Assembly: GCA_036399695.1 (NCBI GenBank)
Contig: DASWMP010000264.1
Coordinates: 1-24,120 of the forward strand
Length of the DNA stretch: 24,120 nucleotides
Direction of reading: 5' to 3'
From: DASVEE01 sp036399695
GTDB lineage: Bacteria > Acidobacteriota > Thermoanaerobaculia > Gp7-AA8
Shown here: positions 7,150 to 15,874 of the stretch, piece by piece
Position numbering within the stretch: position 1 is the stretch's first letter
Layout of the letters: the number at the start of each line of letters is the position of its first letter
The notes under the pieces: model-generated
What the model was told of the DNA's origin: nothing
What the model saw: only the letters and a program-made list of their open reading frames with translations
The model's database searches: none
Translations under genes and position numbers: made by a program

Positions 7150-8158
7150 TCGCAAGCGCCTGGCGCTCTATCTGCTCGGGTGGAGCATGCTGGCAGTGCT
7201 GCTCGCTCTCCTCGTGATGGAGCCGGGGAGAGCGGGCGTGCGCGCGGCGCTGATGCTGGCCTTGCCGCCGGTGCTCGTCTACGCGTTCGTCTGCCTGGCC
7301 GCCTGGTACCCGACGCGCGCCATGCCGCCCGAGCGCGCCCGCATGCTGCCGCTGCTCGTGACGCACCTCCTGGCAGCGGCGGCGATGAGCGTGCTTTGGC
7401 TGATGCTCTTCCGCGCCTGGGCCGCCGCCGTCGATGCGCTGCGCGGCACCGCCTTCACGGACGTGATCGTCAGCCGCTCGCTGGTCCTTCTCGTCGCCGG
7501 CGTTCTCCTCTATCTATTAGCGGTCGCGTTTCACTACGTCCTCCTCGGCATCGAGCGGGAGCTCGACATCCGCACGCTGGCCCGCGATGCCGAGCTGAAA
7601 GCGCTCAAGGCCCAGCTCGATCCGCACTTTCTGTTCAACAGTCTCAACGCCATCAGCTCCCTCTGCGGCTCGAACCCGCTCTCCGCGCGTACGCTCACGA
7701 CGCTGCTCGCGGAATACCTGCGTAAGAGCCTGCGCGTCGGTAGCGCCGAGGCCATTACGCTGTCGGAGGAACTGGAGCTGGCGTCGAGTTATCTGGCCAT
7801 CGAGAGGGTGCGCTTCGGTCCGCGGCTGGAGCTCGAGCAGCAGATCGACGAAAGCGTGCGCGACGTCCGCGTGCCGCCGCTGCTGCTCCAGCCGCTGGTC
7901 GAGAACGCCGTCACGCATGGGGTCGCCCAACTGCTGGAAGGAGGCGTGGTGCGCATCGAAGCGCGTCCGGAAGGGGAGAGCCACGTGCACATCGCGGTGG
8001 AGAACCGGTGCGATCCCGACCGGCCGCCGCGGCAGGGGCACGGCATCGGCCTGACGAACACGCGCCGCCGCCTCGGCGCCTTCTACAGCGGGGCCGCGAA
8101 GCTGACCGTGGTCGACGAGCCCACCCGTTTTCGTGTAGATCTGGTGGTGCCCCGATGA
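7130..8158 (+). CDS. LytS/YpdA-type sensor histidine kinase
   Basis: This 342-residue inner-membrane kinase has about four hydrophobic segments in residues 10-140 and a cytoplasmic His_kinase/HATPase module after them. The phospho-acceptor is His166 in AQLDPHFLFNSLNAI, the family hallmark. The N-box is LLQPLVENAVTHG with Asn259, and the G-box is GHGIGLTNTRRRL. The start at 7130 overlaps the LiaF-like gene by 20 bases, and its stop overlaps the response-regulator start as ATGA, so subunit production should be coupled. It lacks the large ligand domains of LytS, so input may come from its membrane part or from the LiaF-like proteins. The phosphate should pass to the LytTR regulator encoded next. 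Confidence 0.94.
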   Translation: MHPLLADRKRLALYLLGWSMLAVLLALLVMEPGRAGVRAALMLALPPVLVYAFVCLAAWYPTRAMPPERARMLPLLVTHLLAAAAMSVLWLMLFRAWAAAVDALRGTAFTDVIVSRSLVLLVAGVLLYLLAVAFHYVLLGIERELDIRTLARDAELKALKAQLDPHFLFNSLNAISSLCGSNPLSARTLTTLLAEYLRKSLRVGSAEAITLSEELELASSYLAIERVRFGPRLELEQQIDESVRDVRVPPLLLQPLVENAVTHGVAQLLEGGVVRIEARPEGESHVHIAVENRCDPDRPPRQGHGIGLTNTRRRLGAFYSGAAKLTVVDEPTRFRVDLVVPR

Positions 8159-8916
8159 CCGAATGGTTGAACGAAGAGGTGATTGGCGTCGCCATCGTGG
8201 ACGACGAAGAGCCGGCGCGGGCGATCCTCCGCGAGTTCCTCGCCGATTACCCGCAGTTCGCCGTCGTCGCCGAGTGCGCGAACGGCTACGAGGCGGTGAA
8301 AGCCGTCGCCGAGCACAAACCGCAGCTCCTCTTCCTCGACATCCAGATGCCGAAGCTGGACGGCTTCGAAGTCCTCGACCTCCTCGACGTACCGCGCCCC
8401 GAGACCGTCTTCGTGACGGCGTACGACGAGTACGCCATCCGCGCGTTCCAGGTCCACGCGATCGATTACCTGCTCAAGCCGTTCACTCCCGCGCGCTTCG
8501 CCGAAGTCGTCGCCCACGCCGAGCAACTCGTGCGCATGCGCGCCCGCCAGCCGCTGACCGAGCTCACCTCGACGATCTCCGCCTCACGCAAGCCGCTCCA
8601 GCGCATCGCCTTCCGCGACGGCGCCAACATCGAAGTCATCCCCGTCCAGCGCATCGACTACATCGAAGCACAGGACGATTACCTCCACGTCCACTCCCGC
8701 GGCACCAAACATGTGAAACAACAGACTCTCGGCGAACTGGAGCGGTTGCTCGACCCGGCGCGCTTCGTCCGCGTGCACCGCAGCTACATCGTGAACCTCG
8801 AAAGCCTGGCCCGCGTGGAGCCCTACGCGAAAGACAGCCGGGTAGCCATCCTCCGCGACGGCACGCGTATCCCGATCAGCCGTGCGGGGTACGAGCGATT
8901 GCGGGAATTGCTGTAA
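8155..8916 (+). CDS. LytTR-family response regulator
   Basis: This 253-residue transcription factor has a receiver domain (about 10-130) with VDDEEPAR, phospho-acceptor Asp62 in LFLDIQMPKLDG, VTAYDEYAIRAF and Lys in YLLKPF. A LytTR DNA-binding domain follows (about 150-250), with DYIEAQDDYLHVHS, FVRVHRSYIVNL and IPISRAGYERL. The ATG at 8155 overlaps the kinase stop; the open frame upstream lies inside the kinase gene and is not used. Regulators of this type bind direct repeats about 21 bp apart, and such a pair is found at 5983-6014 before the first gene of the operon. An inverted repeat of the interspersed family begins nine bases after its stop. Confidence 0.95.
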   Translation: MTEWLNEEVIGVAIVDDEEPARAILREFLADYPQFAVVAECANGYEAVKAVAEHKPQLLFLDIQMPKLDGFEVLDLLDVPRPETVFVTAYDEYAIRAFQVHAIDYLLKPFTPARFAEVVAHAEQLVRMRARQPLTELTSTISASRKPLQRIAFRDGANIEVIPVQRIDYIEAQDDYLHVHSRGTKHVKQQTLGELERLLDPARFVRVHRSYIVNLESLARVEPYAKDSRVAILRDGTRIPISRAGYERLRELL

Positions 8917-8925
8917 GCACGGGAG

Positions 8926-9011
8926 AACGATGGGACCTATAGGATAGATGAGACCTATGGGACCTATGGGGGGGGCTCCGCTGCGCGGACGTTTATCTAT
9001 ACGCCCATCGT
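8926..9011. repeat. Interspersed inverted repeat, copy B (decayed)
   Basis: The left arm (8926-8968) is a clear match, starting AACGATGGGACCTATAGGAT. The right side keeps only a remnant (about 8991-9011), whose reverse complement starts ACGATGGGCGTATAGATA. The middle is a GC-rich stretch with CCGCTGCGCGG. This copy has apparently lost most of its right arm, so the long hairpin is weakened. It fills the gap between the LytTR gene and the secreted PHP-like gene. Confidence 0.7.
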
Positions 9012-9072
9012 AGCTACGCATTTCCGTCCCTCTTCTGATACTTTGCGCGCCTCGGAAAATCTGGAGGTTTTG

Positions 9073-11445
9073 ATGCGCGCGTTCGTTCGCCTCGCGGTGG
9101 CCCTGGTTTGCCTGCTCCCGGTCGTTCCTTCCTTTGCGTCCGATGACTGCCATGCCGGGTTCTCGGTGTATTCGGGCGTCGAGCCGTACATCGTCAATCC
9201 TGGGAGCGTGAACCGGCGGGCGGCGAAGATCGTCGTCGTGTTCGAGGACACGTTTCTCGCCGGGCGCGCCACGGCGGAGTACGACGTGGTGATCCGGTCC
9301 GTGCAGACGGGGGAGATCGTCGATGCGCGGCATGGCGAAGCCATGTTGCGGGCGCGGGCGCAGAGCGAGGCGGTCGTGACCTGGAACGGGCGGGCTCCGG
9401 ATGGGGAGTACGAGATCGAGGTCACGGCACGCACGGAGAGCGGGACGGCCAAGGCGTCGCCTTTGCGCGTGGTCGTAGATCGCGCCGGCGCGTACGACCG
9501 GCTGTTCAACCGGCCGCGCGTGCGCGGCGAGGCGACGAGCCTCGACGCCACCTTCCCGTATCGCTTCTTCTTCGGGACGACGCACGCGCATACGAACTGG
9601 AGCGACGGAGGGATGCCGGTCACGGACTGCGCTTCCGGCCACCACGGCTACCCGGGCGGCGCGCAGCCGGTCGATGCGTTCAACTACGCGAAGACGAACG
9701 GCTCGGTGGACTTCATCGCCGTGGTCGAGCACAACCATCTGATGCAGGACGCCTGTACGACCTGCACGGCCGAGCAGGTGAAGTCGCGCTACACGGCCGG
9801 CTTCACGGCGGCGCAGACGGCGACGGTAGCGGGCTCCTTCGTCGGCCTGTTCGGGATGGAGTGGGGCGTCATCAGCAACGGCGGCCACATCAACATCTAT
9901 AACCAGGCGCAGCTCATGTCGTGGGCCGGCGAGCCGCTCCACGTCACGACCGACAAGTCGAACTACCCGATGCTGTACACGGCCCTCAAGAACAATCAGG
10001 GGACGCTCGGCTCGTACGGCACCTTCAACCACCCGGACTCGACCGACTTCGGGAGCTGGACGCGCACCGCGGACGGCGACGCCGTGATGCGCGGACTCTC
10101 CATCGTCTCGGGACCCGCGTTCAGCACGTCGACGAGCTTCGCCCCGGGCGGCTCGACGTACCTGACGCGCTTCAATCAGGCGCTGTCGTACGGCTGGAAG
10201 ATCGCGCCGGAAGCGCATCAGGACAATCACTGCTGGAACTTCGGCAACGCCACGCCCAATCGTACGGTAGCGCTCATCCCGAACAGCGCCACGTTCAACC
10301 AGCAGTCGCTCGTCGCCGCCTTCGGCGCGCGACACTTTTACGCCGCGCAGGATCGCGACGTGCAGCTCGTCTATCGCACGACGGACGGCACCCGCGTGAT
10401 GGGCGATGCGTTCGACGCCTCCGCGTCCATCCCGGTCGAGATCCGCGTCTCCGATCCGGCCAGTGAAGGGGTGCAGAAGATCGAGCTCTGGGCCGGCCGC
10501 GCCGGCACGGTCGCTTCGCCCGGTGCCGCGCCCACGATCGTGGCGTCGAACACCGCCAGCTCGACGCTCACCGCGACGCTGGCGCCGAAGACGTCGGGCG
10601 AAGAGTGGTTCTACTACGCGATCGCCGTACAGGCCGACGGCAACAACGTCTGGTCCGCGCCGATGTGGATCAAGTGGGGGACGACGTCGTGCACGCTGCC
10701 GGCCGCTCCGGCCCTGAGCGCGCCGGCGAATGCCGCCACCGGCGTGGCACTCGCGCCAACCCTCTCCTGGTCCGCCGTCACCGGAGCTACCTCCTACGAC
10801 GTCTACCTCGGCAGCAGCGTCTACGCGAATACGGCCGCGACCTCGCAGGCGCTGAGCGGCCTCGCCGCAAACACGACCTACTCGTGGCGCGTCGTGGCGA
10901 AGAACGGCTGCGGCAGCGGCCCGAGCTCCGCGACGCGCACCTTCACCACGCTCGGCGCGACGCTCGTCACGCTCATCAACGAAGGAGCCGAGAGCGGCGC
11001 CCTCGGTTGGACGTTGACGAAGAACGCCGGCTCCGGCTGGGCCATCGAAACGTCCACCGACTCGCGCAGCGGCGCCAAGCGCTTCAAGACGAACGTCGGC
11101 TTCACGACCTACTACGACGGCGCTGACTGGAGCGTCGTCTCACCCGCGTTCAGCCTCACGGGTAAGACGGCGGCGACGCTGACCTTCTACAACAAGTACA
11201 AGACCGAATCGGGCTACGACTTTTTCCGCGTGGAGGTCTCGACGAACGGCGGCACGAGCTGGACGCAGCTCCGCAGCGTCTCCGGCCAATCGAGCGGCTA
11301 TCCGGCCTGGGCACCGCAGGTGACGCTGAGCCTCAACGCCTACGCCGGGCAGGCCAGCGTGAAGGTGCGCTTCCGCTTCACGAGCGATACGTCGGTGGCG
11401 GATTGGGGGGTGGCCCTCGACGACGTGCTGGTGACGGCGCAGTAG
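9073..11445 (+). CDS. Secreted PHP/CehA-like metallohydrolase with FN3 and C-terminal beta domain
   Basis: This 790-residue protein has a signal peptide (MRAFVRLAVALVCLLPVVPS, cut near residue 22). An N-terminal beta domain is followed by a PHP-type metal site. GTTHAHTNWSDG (His171, His173) is the HxH motif, then DFIAVVEHNH about 45 residues later and APEAHQDNHCWNFG around residue 380. This order resembles secreted CehA/McbA-type PHP proteins. An FN3 domain (about 542-635, LSWSAVTGATSYDVYLG) and a jelly-roll domain (about 635-790, INEGAESGALGW to DDVLVTA) follow; such tails often aid attachment or substrate binding. TGGAGG lies five bases before the ATG at 9073. The substrate cannot be told from the sequence; phosphoesterase or carbamate/ester hydrolase activity is possible. 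Confidence 0.85.
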   Translation: MRAFVRLAVALVCLLPVVPSFASDDCHAGFSVYSGVEPYIVNPGSVNRRAAKIVVVFEDTFLAGRATAEYDVVIRSVQTGEIVDARHGEAMLRARAQSEAVVTWNGRAPDGEYEIEVTARTESGTAKASPLRVVVDRAGAYDRLFNRPRVRGEATSLDATFPYRFFFGTTHAHTNWSDGGMPVTDCASGHHGYPGGAQPVDAFNYAKTNGSVDFIAVVEHNHLMQDACTTCTAEQVKSRYTAGFTAAQTATVAGSFVGLFGMEWGVISNGGHINIYNQAQLMSWAGEPLHVTTDKSNYPMLYTALKNNQGTLGSYGTFNHPDSTDFGSWTRTADGDAVMRGLSIVSGPAFSTSTSFAPGGSTYLTRFNQALSYGWKIAPEAHQDNHCWNFGNATPNRTVALIPNSATFNQQSLVAAFGARHFYAAQDRDVQLVYRTTDGTRVMGDAFDASASIPVEIRVSDPASEGVQKIELWAGRAGTVASPGAAPTIVASNTASSTLTATLAPKTSGEEWFYYAIAVQADGNNVWSAPMWIKWGTTSCTLPAAPALSAPANAATGVALAPTLSWSAVTGATSYDVYLGSSVYANTAATSQALSGLAANTTYSWRVVAKNGCGSGPSSATRTFTTLGATLVTLINEGAESGALGWTLTKNAGSGWAIETSTDSRSGAKRFKTNVGFTTYYDGADWSVVSPAFSLTGKTAATLTFYNKYKTESGYDFFRVEVSTNGGTSWTQLRSVSGQSSGYPAWAPQVTLSLNAYAGQASVKVRFRFTSDTSVADWGVALDDVLVTAQ

Positions 11446-11489
11446 GCTGAATCTCCCAGATCGTGGCAATCCAGGCAAACCGTGCCCGC

Positions 11490-11564
11490 TGGCTGGGGAG
11501 GGAGGATTCGAACCTCCGAATGTCGGCTCCAAAGGCCGATGCCTTACCGCTTGGCGACTCCCCA
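11490..11564 (-). tRNA. tRNA-Gln (anticodon UUG)
   Basis: The minus strand reads TGGGGAGTCGCCAAGCGGTA at the 5' end. The acceptor stem closes with CTCCCCA, then discriminator G and an encoded CCA. The anticodon stem TCGGC/GCCGA encloses CTTTGGA, giving UUG. The T-arm GGAGGTTCGAATCCTCC is perfect. The D-arm AAGCGGTAAGGCA is typical of bacterial glutamine tRNA. It stands alone between two plus-strand genes. Confidence 0.97.
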
Positions 11565-11586
11565 ATAACGTGGCCGCGGGCGGCGT

Positions 11587-11592
11587 AGTGTA
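11587..11592 (-). promoter_or_regulatory. Candidate promoter -10 for tRNA-Gln
   Basis: On the minus strand, TTGCTACACT contains TACACT preceded by TGC, an extended -10 pattern. It is placed so that transcription would start about 15 bases before the tRNA. No good -35 is seen, which is common when the -10 is extended. Confidence 0.4.
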
Positions 11593-11688
11593 GCAAAACA
11601 CGATGCAGCATTTCCTGACCGCACCCTCACGCCGCGTCTGCCGGGCACGGCCCGTGCTCTTTCTGCCGCGCGGGGCAACGACTGACTG

Positions 11689-14223
11689 ATGAGAACTCTC
11701 CTCGAAACGGCCGAAAGTGTCTTTCGGGTGATCATCGAGGAGGCGCGCGACTTCGCCGTCATCCTCGTCGACCAGAACGGCCGGATCGAGCTCTGCAATC
11801 GAGGGGCGGAAGACATCTTCGGCTTCGCCGCCGGCGAACTGGTCGGACGCGAGTTCGCCATCCTCTTCACCGAAGAGGACCGCGCCGCCGGCATCCCGGA
11901 GCGCGAGCTCGCGCTGGCGCGCGAGACCGGACGTGCCGAGGATGCGCGATGGCACCAGCGGGGCGACGGACGACGTTTCTTCGCTGACGGCGTCACCAGC
12001 GCCGTACGTGGCGGCGACGGCCGTCTCATCGGCTTCTCGAAGATTACCCGCGATCTCACCGCGCGCTACCTGACCGAGCAACGCCTCGCGGCGCAGCTCG
12101 CACTCACGAACCTGCTCAATGAAGAGCAGCCGTTCGCCACCACGGCCCGCCGGATCATGCAGACGATCTGCGAGAGCCTCGGCTGGGACATGGGCGGCCT
12201 GTGGAGAGTCGTCGGCGACCGCATCCGCTGCGTCGAGGTGTGGCACGAGGCGGACCTCGACTCCACGTCAGACGCAACGCTTTGCGACGGCCGCGCCTTC
12301 GCTCGCGGCGAGGGGTTGCCCGGGCGCGTGTGGCAACTCGGCGAGGCCGTCTGGCTCGCCAGCATCCCTCCCGGCAGCGATGCCTTCCCGCGCGCCGGCG
12401 CCGCCGCCCGGCTCGGCATGCGCTCCGCGTTCGCGTTTCCCATTGCCTACGATGGCGAAGTCCGGGGCGTCCTCGAGTTCTTCAGCCGCCGCGAGCGGGA
12501 GCCCGAACAGGCCCTCTTGCCGATCATGACCCTCGTCGGCGCGCAAATCGGCGATCACATCGAGCGGCGGCACACGCTGCAGACGCTCGCCCAAAACGAA
12601 GAGCGCTATCGCGTCATGTCCGAGACCGCGCAGGACGCCATCTTCACGATCGACGAGGAGAGTACGGTCCTCTTCTGCAATTCGGCCGTCGAGCGGGTCT
12701 TCGGCTACTCGCGCGAAGAGCTCGTCGGACAGAAGCTCGACATCGTCATCCCCGAGCGCTACCGCGAAGCGCACCGCCACGGGCTCCAGCGGTATCTCCG
12801 GACGCGCGAGAAGCACATTCCCTGGACCGGCGTCGAATTGCCGGCACTGCACAAGGACGGGCACGAGTTCCCCTGCGAGATCTCCTTCGGCGTCTGGGGC
12901 GAGGATGCGCATCTCGTCTTCACCGGCTTTGCGCGCGACATCACGGAGCGGAAGCGGGCGCGCGAGGAGCTGGAGCAGTCGCTCGCCGACGCCGAAGCAT
13001 CGCGCGCTCAGCTCGAGCGGCGGGCCGAAGAGGAGGCGTCGTTCCGCCACCTCGCCAGCGCGCTCACCGGCGCGATCGAGATGACGGACGTCCTGCTCGA
13101 GATCACGAATCGGGCGACGCAGGTCACGCGTGCCGACGGCGTCTACGTGGAGCGCATCGTCGGCAAAGGCCAGCCATGGCAGGTGGAGGTCGTGGCCTCG
13201 CAGGGGAGGGGAGCGCCGCCGCGCGGCCTGCGCGTGTCGTATCCCGGCTCGCTGACCGAGGAGATCCTCAAGAACAAGCAGCCTGTGATTCTCACGGACA
13301 TGAGCGGCTTCGGCGGCCACATGGCGCCGTATCTGATGGACACGTGCGCCAAATGCCAGGTGCTCGTCACGCCGCTGGTGGCCGAAAGTGAAGCCCTCGG
13401 CGCGCTGGTGCTGCTCAACAGTGGACAGTCCGGACGTCACTTCGGCGATGCCGACGTCGTCCGCGCCCGCACCCTCGGCGATATGACGTCGCTGGCGTTG
13501 CGCCGTGTTCGATTGCTGGAGCAGGAGCGCGAAGCCAAGGAAAAAGCCGAAGCCGCGGTGCGCGTTCGCGATGAGACCCTCGGCATCGTCTCGCACGACC
13601 TGCGCAATCCGTTGACGCAGATCGGCCTCAGCGCCGATCTGTTGCCCGATGCGTCCCCCGAGGAGCAGCGCGAGCTCATCGAAACCATTCGCGGGGCGTC
13701 GCGCCAGGCCCAGCGGCTGATCCAGGACTTGCTCGACGTCGCTCGTCTCGAGGCCGGACGCTTCTCCGTGCAGAAGGTGGAGATCGAGACGGAGCCGGTC
13801 GTCCGCGACGCCTGCGAGTCGCACGAGCAGATGGCTTCGCAGCGCAAGCAGCGCATCGTCTGCAACATCGCCTCACCGCTGCCGAAGATCTGCGGCGACC
13901 GCGACCGCCTGCTCCAGGTTTTCGGGAACCTGATCGGCAACGCCATCAAGTTCACCCCCGAGCGGGGCACGATCGCGGTCGAGGCGGAGACGCACGGCAA
14001 CGACGTGGAGTTCCGCGTGCGGGATACGGGTCCGGGTATCCCCGAGGCCGACGTGAAGAACCTGTTCCGCCCCTACTGGCAGGCCAAGAAGACCGCGCAC
14101 ATGGGCGCCGGGCTCGGGCTGGCCATCGTGCGAGGGATCGTCGAAGCCCACGGCGGGAAGGTGTGGGCGGATAACGCCTCGGGCGGGGGCGCGTTGTTCA
14201 CCTTCACGATTCCGGTGAGGTGA
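11689..14223 (+). CDS. PAS-GAF-PAS-GAF histidine kinase
   Basis: This 844-residue soluble sensor kinase carries, in order, PAS (about 10-125, NRGAEDIFGFAAGELVGRE), GAF (145-300), PAS (305-425, NSAVERVFGYSREELVGQK), a coiled coil (425-460), a second GAF (460-615), a dimerisation domain with His636 in IVSHDLRNPLTQ, and an ATPase domain. The ATPase has Asn751 (NLIGNAIKF), RDTGPGIPE and GAGLGLAIV. No membrane segment is seen. The second GAF has DTCAKCQ, a cysteine pair that might bind metal or sense redox; this is only a suggestion. No response regulator is adjacent, so it is an orphan kinase. ATG 11689 gives a complete first PAS domain. It ends 7 bases from the convergent HtrA-like gene, with no terminator between. 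Confidence 0.93.
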   Translation: MRTLLETAESVFRVIIEEARDFAVILVDQNGRIELCNRGAEDIFGFAAGELVGREFAILFTEEDRAAGIPERELALARETGRAEDARWHQRGDGRRFFADGVTSAVRGGDGRLIGFSKITRDLTARYLTEQRLAAQLALTNLLNEEQPFATTARRIMQTICESLGWDMGGLWRVVGDRIRCVEVWHEADLDSTSDATLCDGRAFARGEGLPGRVWQLGEAVWLASIPPGSDAFPRAGAAARLGMRSAFAFPIAYDGEVRGVLEFFSRREREPEQALLPIMTLVGAQIGDHIERRHTLQTLAQNEERYRVMSETAQDAIFTIDEESTVLFCNSAVERVFGYSREELVGQKLDIVIPERYREAHRHGLQRYLRTREKHIPWTGVELPALHKDGHEFPCEISFGVWGEDAHLVFTGFARDITERKRAREELEQSLADAEASRAQLERRAEEEASFRHLASALTGAIEMTDVLLEITNRATQVTRADGVYVERIVGKGQPWQVEVVASQGRGAPPRGLRVSYPGSLTEEILKNKQPVILTDMSGFGGHMAPYLMDTCAKCQVLVTPLVAESEALGALVLLNSGQSGRHFGDADVVRARTLGDMTSLALRRVRLLEQEREAKEKAEAAVRVRDETLGIVSHDLRNPLTQIGLSADLLPDASPEEQRELIETIRGASRQAQRLIQDLLDVARLEAGRFSVQKVEIETEPVVRDACESHEQMASQRKQRIVCNIASPLPKICGDRDRLLQVFGNLIGNAIKFTPERGTIAVEAETHGNDVEFRVRDTGPGIPEADVKNLFRPYWQAKKTAHMGAGLGLAIVRGIVEAHGGKVWADNASGGGALFTFTIPVR

Positions 14224-14230
14224 CGTTGAA

Positions 14231-15184
14231 TCACCGCGTCGGCGCTTCGCCTAGTTGCACGGTCACCGTCTGACGGCGCGTGCCGCGAATGATGTCGACG
14301 GTGATCTGCTGGCCGGGACGAAACCCACGTAAAACGCGGAACAGATCGCCACTGTCCTCGATGGCCTCGGCGCCGACTCTGACCAGGATGTCGGCTTGCG
14401 CGAGGCCGGCGCGCGAGGCGGGGGAGTTGGGCTCCACGCGCAGCAGGATCACGCCCTCCTGCACCGGCAGGTCGAACTGCTGGGCAATCTGCGGCGTGAT
14501 GTCGCCGGGGCCCACGCCCATGTAAGCGCGGCGGACGCGGCCGGTCGTGAGGATCTGGTTGGCGACCTCGTTTGCCAGATTGATCGGCACCGCGAACCCG
14601 AGGCCCGTCGTCCCGGCGAGGATGGCGGTGGTGATGCCGATGACGCGGCCCGACGAATCGAGCAGCGGCCCCCCGGAGTTGCCGGGATTGATGGCCGCAT
14701 CGGTCTGAATCAGGCCGCCGGCGAGGGGGATGCCGCGCGGATCGCGATTCACGGCGCTGACGACGCCGCGCGTGACGGTTCGTTCGAGGCCGAGTGGATT
14801 GCCGATGGCAATGGCGAGCTGGCCGACCTCGAGCTCGTCCGAGTTCGCAACCGCGGCTGCCGGGAGGTTGCGCGCGTCGACGCGCACGACCGCAATGTCG
14901 ATGGCCGGATCGCCGCCCAGGACCGTGCCGGTGAGCGTGCGTCCATCAGCGAGGCTGATCTCGACCGTACGGGCGTTCCCGACGACGTGAACGTTCGTCA
15001 ACAACACGCCGTCGGAGCGGATGATGACGCCGGAGCCCGAGCTACCGCGCCTGCTGACGCCAACCACAGCCGGTGAGACCGAGCGCGCCACACGGATGAC
15101 CGTCTCCTCTTCACTGGTGCGTTGTGCTGCGAGAGTGACGGGGAAAGTGAGGAGAAAGAGGAGAGAGAAAATACAGCGGTTCAT
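14231..15184 (-). CDS. HtrA/Deg-like serine protease with one PDZ domain
   Basis: Such proteases degrade or sense misfolded proteins in the periplasm. The 317-residue product has a signal peptide (MNRCIFSLLFLLTFPVTLAA). A trypsin-like domain carries His67 in LLTNVHVVGN, Asp96 in DPAIDIAVVRV and Ser170 in NPGNSGGPLL. One PDZ domain follows (about 220-310, YMGVGPGDITPQ to GQQITVDIIRG). The usual second PDZ of DegP is absent, so it is closer to DegS or PepD in layout, but the N-terminus looks like a cleavable signal instead of an anchor. The start at 15184 is chosen because the signal peptide begins there; upstream codons are Pro/Gly/Arg-rich and probably untranslated. No clear ribosome site is seen. 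It lies downstream of ybaK, behind a hairpin. Confidence 0.92.
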   Translation of the reverse strand: MNRCIFSLLFLLTFPVTLAAQRTSEEETVIRVARSVSPAVVGVSRRGSSGSGVIIRSDGVLLTNVHVVGNARTVEISLADGRTLTGTVLGGDPAIDIAVVRVDARNLPAAAVANSDELEVGQLAIAIGNPLGLERTVTRGVVSAVNRDPRGIPLAGGLIQTDAAINPGNSGGPLLDSSGRVIGITTAILAGTTGLGFAVPINLANEVANQILTTGRVRRAYMGVGPGDITPQIAQQFDLPVQEGVILLRVEPNSPASRAGLAQADILVRVGAEAIEDSGDLFRVLRGFRPGQQITVDIIRGTRRQTVTVQLGEAPTR

Positions 15185-15234
15185 GGGCCGGGGCGAGGCA
15201 GGAAGCGGGCCAGGGCCCGGGCCGGGAGGACGAA

Positions 15235-15286
15235 GGCGCGAGGTTCCGGGGGCGGCCACCGGGTACATGCCCCTGAACCTCGCGCC
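15235..15286 (-). terminator. Strong inverted repeat between ybaK and the HtrA-like gene
   Basis: GGCGCGAGGTTC (15235-15246) and GAACCTCGCGCC (15275-15286) are perfect reverse complements, and the pairing continues inward with one mismatch into GGGG/CCCC. It lies 30 bases after the ybaK stop on the minus strand. No T-run follows, so it could be an attenuator, an mRNA-end stabiliser or part of the HtrA leader. Confidence 0.5.
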
Positions 15287-15315
15287 TGACCACCCACTGT
15301 GCCCCGGCCTACTCC

Positions 15316-15789
15316 TCACTTCTCCTTGGCGATCGCTCCGACTTTTCCGCCGGTTGCTTTCAGGTAATCGGCGGGGCTGAGCAAAATTTGCGTGCCGCGC
15401 AAACCGGCGGAGATGGAGATCACATCGAAGAGCTCGATCGTTTCGTCGACGAAGACCGGGTAAGCCTTCTTTGCCGCGAGCGCCGTCACGCCGCCGCGGA
15501 TGTAACCGGTGAGCGGCTGCACTTCCTTCAGCGACACCGTGTCGATCTTCTTGTCGCCCGTGAGCGCGGCCAGCGCCTTGAGATCGAGCTGCTGATCGCC
15601 GGGGACGACGGCGAAGCAGACGCCGTGCTTGTCTCCTCGCGCCACGAGGGTCTTGAACACCTGCTCCGGCGGCAGGCCTACCTTGCGGGCCACCGATTCG
15701 GCGGCGAGATCGTCGGGGTCGACCTCGTACTCACGAAGCTCATAAGTGACGCCGAGGGAGTCGAGCAGGCGTGCGGCGTTGGTTTTCAT
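15316..15789 (-). CDS. ybaK: YbaK/EbsC-type aminoacyl-tRNA deacylase
   Basis: YbaK hydrolyses Cys-tRNA(Pro), a mischarging product of prolyl-tRNA synthetase. This 157-residue protein matches the family length and its landmarks: MKTNAARLLDSLGV, ESVARKVGLPPEQVFKTLVA, VVPGDQQLDLKALA, GDKKIDTVSLKEVQPLTGYI with GGVTALAAKKAYPVFVDE, and the late SAGLRGTQILLSPADYL. The lysine in QVFKTL corresponds to the conserved active-site lysine. The ATG at 15789 fits the family start exactly. It lies head-to-head with the glycosyltransferase gene, the two starts being 85 bp apart. It acts in the cytoplasm. Related deacylases (ProXp-ala) are an alternative, but the YbaK pattern is clear. Confidence 0.9.
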   Translation of the reverse strand: MKTNAARLLDSLGVTYELREYEVDPDDLAAESVARKVGLPPEQVFKTLVARGDKHGVCFAVVPGDQQLDLKALAALTGDKKIDTVSLKEVQPLTGYIRGGVTALAAKKAYPVFVDETIELFDVISISAGLRGTQILLSPADYLKATGGKVGAIAKEK

Positions 15790-15874
15790 GCGGCGCGTAG
15801 TTTATTGCGCACGCGATTTGCTCCGTCCCTTTGCGTCCGCGGCCGCCGGTGGCGACGCGAGCGATGAAAAACGA

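Noticed and set aside
8584..10335. Long minus-strand open frame of 583 codons
   Set aside because: It lies opposite the LytTR and PHP-like genes, is Arg/Asp/Val-rich without domains, and runs through repeat copy B; it is a high-GC antisense shadow.
12268..13824. Minus-strand open frame of 518 codons
   Set aside because: Antisense to the PAS-GAF kinase; no domain or plausible start signal.
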